Assembly: GCA_040264895.1 (NCBI GenBank)
Contig: JBDQHL010000003.1
Coordinates: 4,548-68,547 of the forward strand
DNA length: 64,000 nt
Source: PGYR01 sp040264895
Lineage (GTDB): Bacteria; Bacteroidota; Ignavibacteria; Kapaibacteriales; UBA2268
Reading direction: 5' to 3'
The notes under the pieces were generated by a model. The model made no database searches. It was not told where the DNA came from and worked only from the letters and a program-made list of their open reading frames with translations. This document shows, in pieces, positions 42,942-50,368 of this stretch; within the stretch, counting starts at the first letter, position 1; every line of letters starts with the position of its first letter. Position numbers and translations under genes: made by a program.

Positions 42942-44009
42942 ATGAATAACCTCCACAGAATAATACATATTGATATGGATGCGTTTTTTGCATCAGTTGA
43001 ACAAAGGAACAACCCTAAACTAAGAGGCAAGGCAATAGCTGTGGGTGGTGGCCACCGAGGAGTTGTGTCAGCAGCTAGCTATGAAGCAAGAAAATTTGGC
43101 GTACGTTCTGCCATGCCATCTCATCAAGCCAGAAAGCTATGCCCACATATTATTTTTGTTCGGGGGAACTATCAGGCTTATAAAGAGGCTTCTGATAGAG
43201 TAATGAAAGTTCTTAAATCCTACACAAATAAGATTCAGCAGGTTTCTATAGATGAAGCATACATTGATGTCACTGATTACAAACCAAATGAGATGACAGC
43301 AAAAGAGATAGCTATAGAGATAAGAAGAAGAATAAAAAAAGAGGTAAACCTAACTGCATCAGCAGGCATTTCATTTAATAAATTCTTAGCCAAAGTTGCT
43401 TCTGATTGCAACAAGCCAGACGGATATTATGTTATCCATCCAAATAAAGCAGACAAATTTGTTGCTCAGCTGGAAGTTGAAAAGATACCAGGTGTTGGCA
43501 AAGTGAATAAAGAAAAATTAAACTCTAAGGGGATGTATATTGGTAAAGATATATTAGATAAAGGAAAGGTCTATATGGCTCTAAACTTCGGAAAGATGGG
43601 AGTATACCTTCATGACCAAGTCACTTTTAAGTACTTTAGCCCAGTTGTGAGCAAAAGACTAAGAAAATCAATTGGCAGGGAGAGAACATTTGCAGACAAT
43701 ATAGATGACCACCACGAAATGCTAAGCAAGCTTTATGAGATTTCTAAAAAAGTAGCAAGTGATATGGAGAAAAAAAAGTTATCAGGTAGAACAGTGACTT
43801 TAAAAATAAAGTATCATAATTTTGTAATCAAGACAAGAAGCAGAACACTCAATGATTATATTTCCTCAAGTAATGAGATCTATGGAATTATTTCAGAATT
43901 ACTTATGATTCCAAATTATCCTGAAGAGCCGGTTAGACTGCTAGGAATACAGATATCAAACTTAGATAATATAAAACCAAGCAGCTCACAACTGCACATA
44001 GAGTTTTAA
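42942..44009 (+). CDS. dinB: DNA polymerase IV (Y family)
   Basis: The 355-residue translesion polymerase shows HIDMDAFFASVEQRNNPKLR (metal Asp residues), VVSAASYEARKFGVRSAMPS, and the second metal centre VSIDEAYIDVTD. It also has the helix-hairpin-helix KIPGVGKVNKEKLNSKGM and a little-finger domain starting with KSIGRERTFADNI. It bypasses DNA damage with low fidelity. No clear beta-clamp-binding motif stands out at the extreme C-terminus (SSSQLHIEF: the QLHIEF segment could serve). A good terminator follows. Confidence 0.95.
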   Translation: MNNLHRIIHIDMDAFFASVEQRNNPKLRGKAIAVGGGHRGVVSAASYEARKFGVRSAMPSHQARKLCPHIIFVRGNYQAYKEASDRVMKVLKSYTNKIQQVSIDEAYIDVTDYKPNEMTAKEIAIEIRRRIKKEVNLTASAGISFNKFLAKVASDCNKPDGYYVIHPNKADKFVAQLEVEKIPGVGKVNKEKLNSKGMYIGKDILDKGKVYMALNFGKMGVYLHDQVTFKYFSPVVSKRLRKSIGRERTFADNIDDHHEMLSKLYEISKKVASDMEKKKLSGRTVTLKIKYHNFVIKTRSRTLNDYISSSNEIYGIISELLMIPNYPEEPVRLLGIQISNLDNIKPSSSQLHIEF

Positions 44010-44018
44010 ATTATATTT

Positions 44019-44060
44019 AAAAACAGCTTAGTTATTTAGATTGGCTAAGCTGTTTTTTTA
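44019..44060 (+). terminator. Terminator of dinB
   Basis: AACAGCTTAG (44022-44031) and CTAAGCTGTT (44045-44054) form a 10-bp stem followed by a run of seven Ts. Confidence 0.85.
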
Positions 44061-44206
44061 TTAGCATTTATAAATATCTGATTCTATTATTCTTTTGAGA
44101 AACCAACACATCATCACAAAAAAAGTCAATTTATTGTAATTAGTTTCGTTCTTAGTTAAATTGTGAAATTGAATTAAATACATTAACAAATTAATAAACA
44201 ACTTAG

Positions 44207-44866
44207 ATGAATTTAATATTTTTAGGCCCTCCGGGAGCTGGTAAAGGAACACAAGCAAAAAAAATATGTGAAAAGTATGACCTAACGCAAATAGCGACTG
44301 GTGATATACTTCGCGAACATTTGAAAAATGAAACTGGACTTGGTAAAAAGGCAAAAGAATTCATTAACGCTGGTAACTTAGTTCCCAATGATATCATAAT
44401 AGACATGATGAGGTACGAAATTGAAAAAGCTCGTGGGAACAGCAGTGGAATACTATTAGATGGGTTCCCTCGGACTATTGCTCAAGCTGAAGCATTGGAT
44501 GAGTTAATGAGCGACTTGAATGATAAAATCAATCTAGCTATTGTTCTGAATGTTCCTAATAGTGAACTTATGGAAAGGTTAACAGGTAGAAGAGTCTGCC
44601 CTAAGTGTGGTACTTCTTATCACGCTAAGTTCAATCCTCCTGTAAATGATGGTATATGTGACAATGACGGTGAAGAGTTAATCCAAAGAAAAGACGACAA
44701 TGAGGAAACTGTTAGTAATAGATTAAAAGTTTATGAAGAACAGACCAAGCCAATAATTGAATACTATACAAAACAAGATATAGAGCACAATATAGATGGT
44801 GTAGGTTCGGTTAATGATATATTTAATAAAGTTAGTGAAGCAATTAACAACACTGTAAGCAGCTAA
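44207..44866 (+). CDS. adk: Adenylate kinase
   Basis: The 219-residue enzyme has the P-loop LGPPGAGKGTQAKK, the AMP site ATGDILREH and LLDGFPRTIAQAEAL. Its long LID domain carries a zinc-binding-type pattern: Cys-x2-Cys in RRVCPKCGTSYH and a later Cys-x2-Asp in GICDND. It interconverts ATP+AMP and 2 ADP. Complete and of normal length for the long-LID form. The next gene starts 4 bases after the stop, so adk is probably cotranscribed with the transposase-like gene. Confidence 0.97.
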   Translation: MNLIFLGPPGAGKGTQAKKICEKYDLTQIATGDILREHLKNETGLGKKAKEFINAGNLVPNDIIIDMMRYEIEKARGNSSGILLDGFPRTIAQAEALDELMSDLNDKINLAIVLNVPNSELMERLTGRRVCPKCGTSYHAKFNPPVNDGICDNDGEELIQRKDDNEETVSNRLKVYEEQTKPIIEYYTKQDIEHNIDGVGSVNDIFNKVSEAINNTVSS

Positions 44867-44870
44867 TATA

Positions 44871-46025
44871 TTGGCAAATAAAGAAAAAATATCGTGTCTT
44901 TACTGTCAGTCTGAAAATGTTATAAAACATGGTAAGACTAGATCAGGCGACCCTAGGCTAAGGTGCAAGGATTGCTCCAAAACTTGGGTAAAAGGTATAG
45001 TTATACATAATAAACCAGATATTAGTACAGTTGCTGAATCATATTTACTTGGTCACTCTGTTCGTGATTTAGTCCCTTTTTATAAGAGCTCACCACATAG
45101 AATAAATACAAAAATTAGAAACTACCTTTCCAAAACTCAGAGCTGGGAGGACTTTTTAGATAAAAGTTCGGAAGTTAGAAACGCTGATGTGGTTTACTTG
45201 CAAGGAATTCGTTTCAATTGCTCTTATAATTCACCTGAAAATAATGAAATGTATATAGCATTTGCCATAGAAGGACTATCATCGAACATTATTGGGTTTG
45301 AAATTGCTGAGGACAACACTGAATTAGTCTGGTCAAATTTAATTGACAGATTGAAAAACAGAGGCTATAAAGTAAATACATTCCTAACTAGAGATATAAA
45401 AGCAATAGAAAAACCAGTAAATCGCAATTTTGAATCTGCAAAAATAAAGCTTTACCTGCATAAGCTAAACAGAGACAAAGAAATGGAGCACAAATGCTGT
45501 CTACTAGAGAAGAAAACTCTGAGAGATAAGCTAATAGATGATGCTCTAAAATTTTACTCTAAACTAGATAATCAATCATACTCTTCTTACTTAAAGAACA
45601 GATTTGATATGGATTTGAAATCATGCATTAATAAGGATTGTGACAGATTCTTTGAATGTATGATGAAGAACTGTGGTAAAGAATCGGATGCTAGACTTGA
45701 ACAATTGCTCGAGGATTTTAATGAGCGATTTGGGAAATTTCACGCATTAAAAACAAATCCTTACCCAATTGTCAACGCTTGGGTGGGGCTTCATATGCTT
45801 AGACCAATGGAATGTGGATTTACACGCTATTCACTTTACAACCAAGTTCCTTGTAAATGCTCTTTCAGTTGTTTTGCTAGTAACCACAATGAAGAGCAGT
45901 GCGAATTTATACCTAATGAAAGACAACTAAACAGCTTTGCTAACGAAGTCACAATCAGAGCTCTACACTTACCTATAGAATCGACTGTACGTGGAAGATT
46001 CAAACTACAGTTAAAGAATCTATAA
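44871..46025 (+). CDS. Transposase-derived protein with zinc-ribbon N-terminus, probably catalytically dead
   Basis: The 384-residue protein (TTG start) begins with an InsA-type zinc ribbon, CLYCQSENVIKHGKTRSGDP then RCKDCSKTW, and a helix-turn-helix-like region (VAESYLLGHSVRDLVPFYK). The middle resembles a MULE/IS256 DDE domain: VVYLQGIRFNC, IAFAIEGLSSNIIGFEIAED and YLHKLNR. Where active enzymes have LDGIYF it has LQGIRF, and the second Asp (ISDxxxG) is replaced by LTRDIKAI, so the catalytic acids appear lost. Extra Cys-rich segments lie near the C-terminus (CINKDC; CKCSFSC). No terminal inverted repeats or target duplications flank it, and it sits 4 bases behind adk, suggesting domestication as a DNA-binding protein. 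Confidence 0.65.
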   Translation: MANKEKISCLYCQSENVIKHGKTRSGDPRLRCKDCSKTWVKGIVIHNKPDISTVAESYLLGHSVRDLVPFYKSSPHRINTKIRNYLSKTQSWEDFLDKSSEVRNADVVYLQGIRFNCSYNSPENNEMYIAFAIEGLSSNIIGFEIAEDNTELVWSNLIDRLKNRGYKVNTFLTRDIKAIEKPVNRNFESAKIKLYLHKLNRDKEMEHKCCLLEKKTLRDKLIDDALKFYSKLDNQSYSSYLKNRFDMDLKSCINKDCDRFFECMMKNCGKESDARLEQLLEDFNERFGKFHALKTNPYPIVNAWVGLHMLRPMECGFTRYSLYNQVPCKCSFSCFASNHNEEQCEFIPNERQLNSFANEVTIRALHLPIESTVRGRFKLQLKNL

Positions 46026-46235
46026 GCTTGATTTAATTCTCATCTTACAATCTATAAAATTAATATCTCTTAGATAAATAATATACTGCATATTGATATT
46101 AAGATTACAAGTGAAATTCATTTAAATCGATATTTTATTTGAATTATAATTAGTTGTTTATTAAATTAATTCCTTGTATGAATCAAAAAATAGATAAAAA
46201 AGATATTATTATCCTCATATCTATTATTTTTTAAT

Positions 46236-46709
46236 ATGGCATTATTATCTAAATCATGTGTTTACGGCATAAGAGCCTCAATTTATATAGCTTCGGAAGC
46301 GGTAGATAACTATATATCTATTAGTAAAGTTGCAAAAGATCTGAATTTATCAGCTCACTTTCTCACAAAAATATTGCAACAGCTCACTAATGAAGGTCTT
46401 CTACTTTCGCACAAAGGTCCAAAAGGTGGAGTAAAATTTTCACAGGACACTAAAAATATTTCGTTGTTTGAGATAATTTCAGCAATAGATGGAATGAGCT
46501 TATTTGACGAATGTGCTTTGGGGTTAGAGGGATGTGGCATTTACAAACCCTGCCCACTTCACGACACCTGGACTGTCCACCGCAAAAACCTGAAAGAATT
46601 ATTCGAGCAAGAGAGCTTAGCTGACCTGGCCAAAAACGTAAAAAGTGCCGGTCTTAGGTTACGAACACTAAACCAAGAAGAACTACTTAACATGAAGAAT
46701 AAAGGATAA
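46236..46709 (+). CDS. Rrf2-family transcriptional regulator
   Basis: The 157-residue regulator has the Rrf2 winged helix (CVYGIRASIYIASEA; ISISKVAKDLNLSAHFLTKI; LQQLTNEGLLLSHKGPKGGV). Three Cys with spacing C-x6-C-x5-C in CALGLEGCGIYKPC follow, which in IscR/NsrR-type members bind an iron-sulphur cluster that senses nitric oxide or cluster status. Spacing is close to but not identical with IscR or NsrR. It is a single gene, convergent with YceI at a shared terminator. Targets could include its neighbours but no site was identified. Confidence 0.9.
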   Translation: MALLSKSCVYGIRASIYIASEAVDNYISISKVAKDLNLSAHFLTKILQQLTNEGLLLSHKGPKGGVKFSQDTKNISLFEIISAIDGMSLFDECALGLEGCGIYKPCPLHDTWTVHRKNLKELFEQESLADLAKNVKSAGLRLRTLNQEELLNMKNKG

Positions 46710-46740
46710 AAAAAAACCGAGCCACCTAGCTCGGTTTTTT
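46709..46740. terminator. Bidirectional terminator between Rrf2 regulator and YceI
   Basis: AAAACCGAGC (46713-46722) and GCTCGGTTTT (46729-46738) form a 10-bp stem with a six-base loop, with A and T runs on either side. It serves both convergent genes. Confidence 0.88.
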
Positions 46741-46767
46741 CATATTCAATCTCTGCTTACCAGTTGC

Positions 46768-47355
46768 TTACTTGTTAGCAACCAAATGCAAAGTCATTGT
46801 AAATTCATCGTAAATCAGTTTATCACCAAGTGCTTCTATATCGAAAAAACTTTTAGATCTAAATTTAACATCGTAATCTGATCTATCTAAAGTAATAGTT
46901 GCTACTGCAGTCATTGAATCTCCACTTGCAGATAGCTCTGCTGGAAATGAAACTTTTTTAGTTATACCTTTTATCATCATGGTGCCGTGTACCATAGTCT
47001 GACCAGAAACAGTTTTAACTTCTGTTATCTCAAATTTTGCTTCTGGGTATTTCTCAACAGAGAAGAAATCATCAGACTTTAAGTGGTTTTCAAGTTTTGC
47101 TCTATAACCTTCATCTTCAATATCAGTATTCATGATAGAAGTCATATCTATTACAAATTCACCTTCAGTTAATTTACCATCAGAATAGTCTACACTGCCA
47201 GACTTAACACTTACATATCCGTCATGCTCACCAGTTACTTTTTCAGCGTGCCATTTCAGTTTAGTTTTTTCTGTGTCTACTTCGTACTCAGCTGCAGTTA
47301 CATTAGCCATAGCAAATAAACCAAGTGCAATTGTAGTTATAATCAATTTGTACAT
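46768..47355 (-). CDS. YceI-family periplasmic lipid-binding protein
   Basis: The 195-residue protein has a signal peptide (MYKLIITTIALGLFAMANVT) and a lipocalin-like YceI domain: YEVDTEKTKLKWHAEKVTGE, GEFVIDMTSIMNTDIED, LKSDDFFSVEKYPEAKFEI and TLDRSDYDVKFRS. YceI proteins bind isoprenoid or amphiphilic molecules in the periplasm and are often induced by stress. It follows the MarR regulator by 30 bases in the same direction, so it is probably under that regulator's control. Confidence 0.92.
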   Translation of the reverse strand: MYKLIITTIALGLFAMANVTAAEYEVDTEKTKLKWHAEKVTGEHDGYVSVKSGSVDYSDGKLTEGEFVIDMTSIMNTDIEDEGYRAKLENHLKSDDFFSVEKYPEAKFEITEVKTVSGQTMVHGTMMIKGITKKVSFPAELSASGDSMTAVATITLDRSDYDVKFRSKSFFDIEALGDKLIYDEFTMTLHLVANK

Positions 47356-47385
47356 TTTAAAACTCCATATAATATTAAAATAAAT

Positions 47386-47832
47386 TTATTCTTCTAGATT
47401 TCTACTTATTTCCCAAAGTACTTTATTACATATTTCTAATTCTTTCTTATTAACCCCTTCTAGTGCTTGTTTTCTTGTTTTAAGACCAAGCTCTATTGAA
47501 GTTTTTTCCAAATCCTTACCAGCTTTAGTTAGGTAAATTTTGTTGCAACGTTTATCATCTTTATTAACTCTTCGCTCAATAAGTCCCTTTTGTTCAAGGT
47601 TATTCAAAAGCCTAGTAATTCCAGGTTTATCCTTGTGAGTTGCTTTGGCTATATCCAACTGAGTCAAGCCTTGTGTAGACCACAACTGCTTTAGTATACC
47701 GTATTGCTCAGATGTTATCTTGTTGCCCGCAATCCTTAAGTTATTGCTCAAAGTTCTATTAACAGCTCTGTATGCTATGCCGGTGAGACAACCGATAGAA
47801 TTATCAGATATATTGTCATTTTTAGTTGTCAT
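47386..47832 (-). CDS. MarR-family transcriptional regulator
   Basis: About 148 residues have the MarR winged helix: NNLRIAGNKITSEQYGILKQ, GLTQLDIAKATHKDKPGITR, LLNNLEQKGLIERRVNKDDK and KIYLTKAGKDLEKTS. Two Cys (CLTGIAY; DKRCNKIY) could be redox-sensitive, and a third lies near the C-terminus. The start is ATG 47832; the longer frame begins with a non-ATG codon. MarR proteins repress stress and catabolic genes until a phenolic or oxidising ligand releases them. It is placed between Old Yellow Enzyme and YceI, all leftward, so these are likely targets. Confidence 0.9.
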   Translation of the reverse strand: MTTKNDNISDNSIGCLTGIAYRAVNRTLSNNLRIAGNKITSEQYGILKQLWSTQGLTQLDIAKATHKDKPGITRLLNNLEQKGLIERRVNKDDKRCNKIYLTKAGKDLEKTSIELGLKTRKQALEGVNKKELEICNKVLWEISRNLEE

Positions 47833-47899
47833 AACAACTATCACGTTTCTTAATAAATTCTATTGTAATATTATTACATACTAAATCTAATAATATTAA

Positions 47900-48991
47900 T
47901 TACAAAAATGGATAGTCGGTATATCCCTTGCTACCGCCTTTGTAAAAGGTGCGGACACTCCAATCATTTAGTTCGGCATCAACTTCTATTCGCTTCACTA
48001 AATCCGGGTTCGCGATTATCAATTTACCAAATGCAACCATATCAGCGTTTTCATTCTGAAGTGTTCTTTCTGCTTCTTCTATATCATAACCACTATTAGT
48101 TATTAGTGTTCCATTGTAGATTTTACGGAAGTGTGGAGTCACCTCTCTATCTTGCAGATATTTTTCTTGGGGGACGTAAGTCTTTCCTGGAGGAGCATAA
48201 GGTTCCATAATATGTAAATAGGAAAGGTCATATTTGTTCAATTCTCCCACCAAATAGCTGAAAGTTTCTACAGGAGTTTCGTCAATCATACCATTAAAAG
48301 TACCACTTGGAGACAATCTGATAGCCGTTCTTTCACTACCTATACTCTCCGATACAGCTTTCACAACTTCAAGTGCAAACCGGCATCTATTTTCAATACT
48401 ACCACCATATTTATCTGTTCTGTCGTTAGAACCAGAGCATATAAACTGATCTATAAGGTAGCCGTTAGCTCCATGTATTTCTACCCCATCAAATCCAGCC
48501 TTTATTGCGTTATTAGCGGCATTAACATAGTCTTGAATAGTAGATTCAATATCTTCTAAAGTTAGCGGACGTGGATCAACTTTTGGTTTCAACCCATCGT
48601 ATGTGTACACAGTACCACCTGAGTTTATGTTAGATGCAGAAACAGGCAATTCACCATCATGAAAATCTGGGTGTGATGATCTACCTGTGTGCCATAATTG
48701 TAAGTAGAAATGGCCTCCTTTTTCTTTGACTGCCTTAGTTACTGGCTTCCAAGATTCGACATGTTCATCAGACCAAATGCCAGGTGTGTTCATATACCCT
48801 ACTGCTATTGGTGATATATTTGTAGCTTCAGTAACTATTAGACCAGTACTTGCCCTTTGTGAGTAATATTCTGCCATCAGTTCATTCGCTAAGCCACTTC
48901 TGTCTGAACGGCAGCGAGTAAGAGGTGCCATTGCAACTCTGTTTGGTATGTCTGTATTCCCCAATTTTATTGGAGTAAGCAATTTTTTCAT
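47900..48991 (-). CDS. Old Yellow Enzyme-family alkene reductase (NemA-like)
   Basis: The 363-residue FMN enzyme starts with LLTPIKLGNTDIPNRVAMAP followed by LTRCRSDR and GLIVTEATNISPIAVGYMNT. It has QLWHTGRSSHPDF, the HGANGYLIDQFICSGSNDRT segment and DKYGGSIENRCRFALEVV. OYEs reduce electrophilic alkenes, nitro compounds and maleimides with NAD(P)H. Length and flavin site are complete. The broken YciI gene is directly upstream and the MarR gene 68 bases downstream, so this was probably an electrophile-response operon. Confidence 0.94.
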   Translation of the reverse strand: MKKLLTPIKLGNTDIPNRVAMAPLTRCRSDRSGLANELMAEYYSQRASTGLIVTEATNISPIAVGYMNTPGIWSDEHVESWKPVTKAVKEKGGHFYLQLWHTGRSSHPDFHDGELPVSASNINSGGTVYTYDGLKPKVDPRPLTLEDIESTIQDYVNAANNAIKAGFDGVEIHGANGYLIDQFICSGSNDRTDKYGGSIENRCRFALEVVKAVSESIGSERTAIRLSPSGTFNGMIDETPVETFSYLVGELNKYDLSYLHIMEPYAPPGKTYVPQEKYLQDREVTPHFRKIYNGTLITNSGYDIEEAERTLQNENADMVAFGKLIIANPDLVKRIEVDAELNDWSVRTFYKGGSKGYTDYPFL

Positions 48992-49006
48992 ATAATTTTA
49001 TTCCGT

Positions 49007-49407
49007 TTATTCAGGTAAACAGTTTCCTGGCTCTGACATCCAAGGATGAACTTCTGCTTTCAGTCTACCAGCTTTTATGGCTGGGTCTGTTGCACAGAGT
49101 TGTTTCACCTCTTCTTGACTTTCGGCATCAAAGATGAAAATTCCCTAATCTCAGAATTGTTCAATAATGGACCAGCAATTACAATCTTACCTAACTCTGC
49201 AAGACGAGAAATATTGTTTAAGTGTGCTTCTTGTAGCTTCATTGCTTCTTGTTTTGGTTGCTATCTGCTCTCACCTTTCTTTAATAATACAAGATAGTAA
49301 GTCTTCAATCCATACTGCGCTGCTGGATCATCTTCTGATTTAAGTGAGTAGTAACTTACAGAAGTAGTTATCAGTATTACGAGTACAGTTAATATGCTCT
49401 TTTTCAT
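49007..49407 (-). pseudogene. YciI-like secreted protein, broken by a stop and a frameshift
   Basis: Leftward from ATG 49407 the sequence encodes a signal peptide (MKKSILTVLVILITTSVSYY) and then TYYLVLLKKGESR, a TAG stop, QEAMKLQEAHLNNISRLAEL, GKIVIAGPLLNNSEI. After a one-base deletion it continues with GIFIFDAESQEEVKQLCATD, PAIKAGRLKAEVHPW and a proper stop at 49007-49009. HxxxIxxLAExGKxVxAGP...GIFIFD...DPAxKAGRLxxExHPW is a full YciI domain. With the stop and the frameshift reversed the protein would be complete, so the inactivation is recent. It lies 15 bases before the Old Yellow Enzyme gene. Confidence 0.72.
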
Positions 49408-49556
49408 AGTTAACCACTATAATATATGTTAGTTGATAGATTTTTAAAATTTTTTTTTAATTAATTAACAAAACAACTATTCTATTTGGCCGTTATTATC
49501 CTCGATAGTTATTTAATTGTAATATACATTTTATATTTAAACAAGAGTAAAATACA

Positions 49557-50156
49557 ATGTCATTTGTTAAGGTAATGCAAGAACGATATACGACAAAAGT
49601 TTACAACCCAAATAAAAAAATTGATGCGAAAGATATCAATGAGTTACAAGAAGTACTACTTCTTACACCCTCATCAATAAATAGTCAACCGTGGAAGTTT
49701 ACTTTTGTAAGAGACCAAGAACTAAAAGAAAAATTATCCCTAGAATCCTTTTCTAATTCTCAAAAAGTAATTGATTGTGATACCGTTGTAGTATTTAGTC
49801 GAATTGACAATCTTGATTTATTTGAGCAACAGATTCAAGAAGAAGTTTCTCAAGGTGCCGCAAATTATTATCGAGAATTTATTAAAACCAAAAATGATGA
49901 AGAAATAAAAACTTGGGTATCAAAACAAGTTTACTTATCAATGGGTGTTTTCCTCAGTGCTTGTGCAAGCATGGGTATAGACGCTACACCAATGGAAGGA
50001 ATAAACCCTAATGGTTATGATAGAACATTAGAACAAGACAATTATGCAACTTTAGCTATTGTAGCTATTGGATACAGAGATGAAAATGATTTCAACCAGC
50101 CTAACAAAATTCCCAAATCTAGAATAGATGCGAATAAAATTCTGGTGTCTTTATAA
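49557..50156 (+). CDS. Nitroreductase-family NAD(P)H oxidoreductase (NfsB-like)
   Basis: The 199-residue flavoprotein shows RYTTKVYNPNKKID at the N-terminus, LLTPSSINSQPWKFTFVRD at the FMN site, a central helix region (QVYLSMGVFLSACASMGIDA) and PMEGINPNGYD, then TLAIVAIGYRDENDF. Such enzymes reduce nitro compounds, quinones or flavins with NAD(P)H. It is divergent from the YciI/Old Yellow Enzyme/MarR/YceI group and may share its regulation through the 149-base gap. Complete. Confidence 0.9.
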   Translation: MSFVKVMQERYTTKVYNPNKKIDAKDINELQEVLLLTPSSINSQPWKFTFVRDQELKEKLSLESFSNSQKVIDCDTVVVFSRIDNLDLFEQQIQEEVSQGAANYYREFIKTKNDEEIKTWVSKQVYLSMGVFLSACASMGIDATPMEGINPNGYDRTLEQDNYATLAIVAIGYRDENDFNQPNKIPKSRIDANKILVSL

Positions 50157-50180
50157 TAGTAAGATAAATATGAGGAAGTG

Positions 50181-50215
50181 CAGAGCTGAACATAAATTGG
50201 GGGTGCTCAGCTCTG
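50181..50215 (+). terminator. Hairpin after the nitroreductase gene
   Basis: CAGAGCTGA (50181-50189) and TCAGCTCTG (50207-50215) form a 9-bp stem with a 17-base loop, about 25 bases after the stop. There is no T run, so it may be a processing or Rho-related structure rather than an intrinsic terminator. Confidence 0.4.
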
Positions 50216-50320
50216 ACTAATCGAATTATAACATTCGTGTTTTTTAAAACTCTCGATTGAGTTATGACTAATAAGAACACTACAATTACGATGCCAAAAA
50301 AAATTAAAATAAATTCTTAT

Positions 50321-50328
50321 TTTTGTAG
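50321..50328 (+). promoter_or_regulatory. Possible -7 promoter element for hutU
   Basis: TATTTTTG fits TAnnTTTG and lies about 41 bases before the first possible hutU ATG. No -33 partner is convincing. Confidence 0.3.
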
Positions 50329-50368
50329 TCTTAAACCAAATGAAATTAAAAGTAATTAGGAATATAAA

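Noticed and set aside
44871..46025. Complete insertion sequence
   Set aside because: No terminal inverted repeats or target-site duplication could be found around the transposase-like gene, and it abuts adk by 4 bases.
47908..49297. Plus-strand frames across the Old Yellow Enzyme and YciI region
   Set aside because: They are antisense shadows of the OYE gene or of the broken YciI gene.
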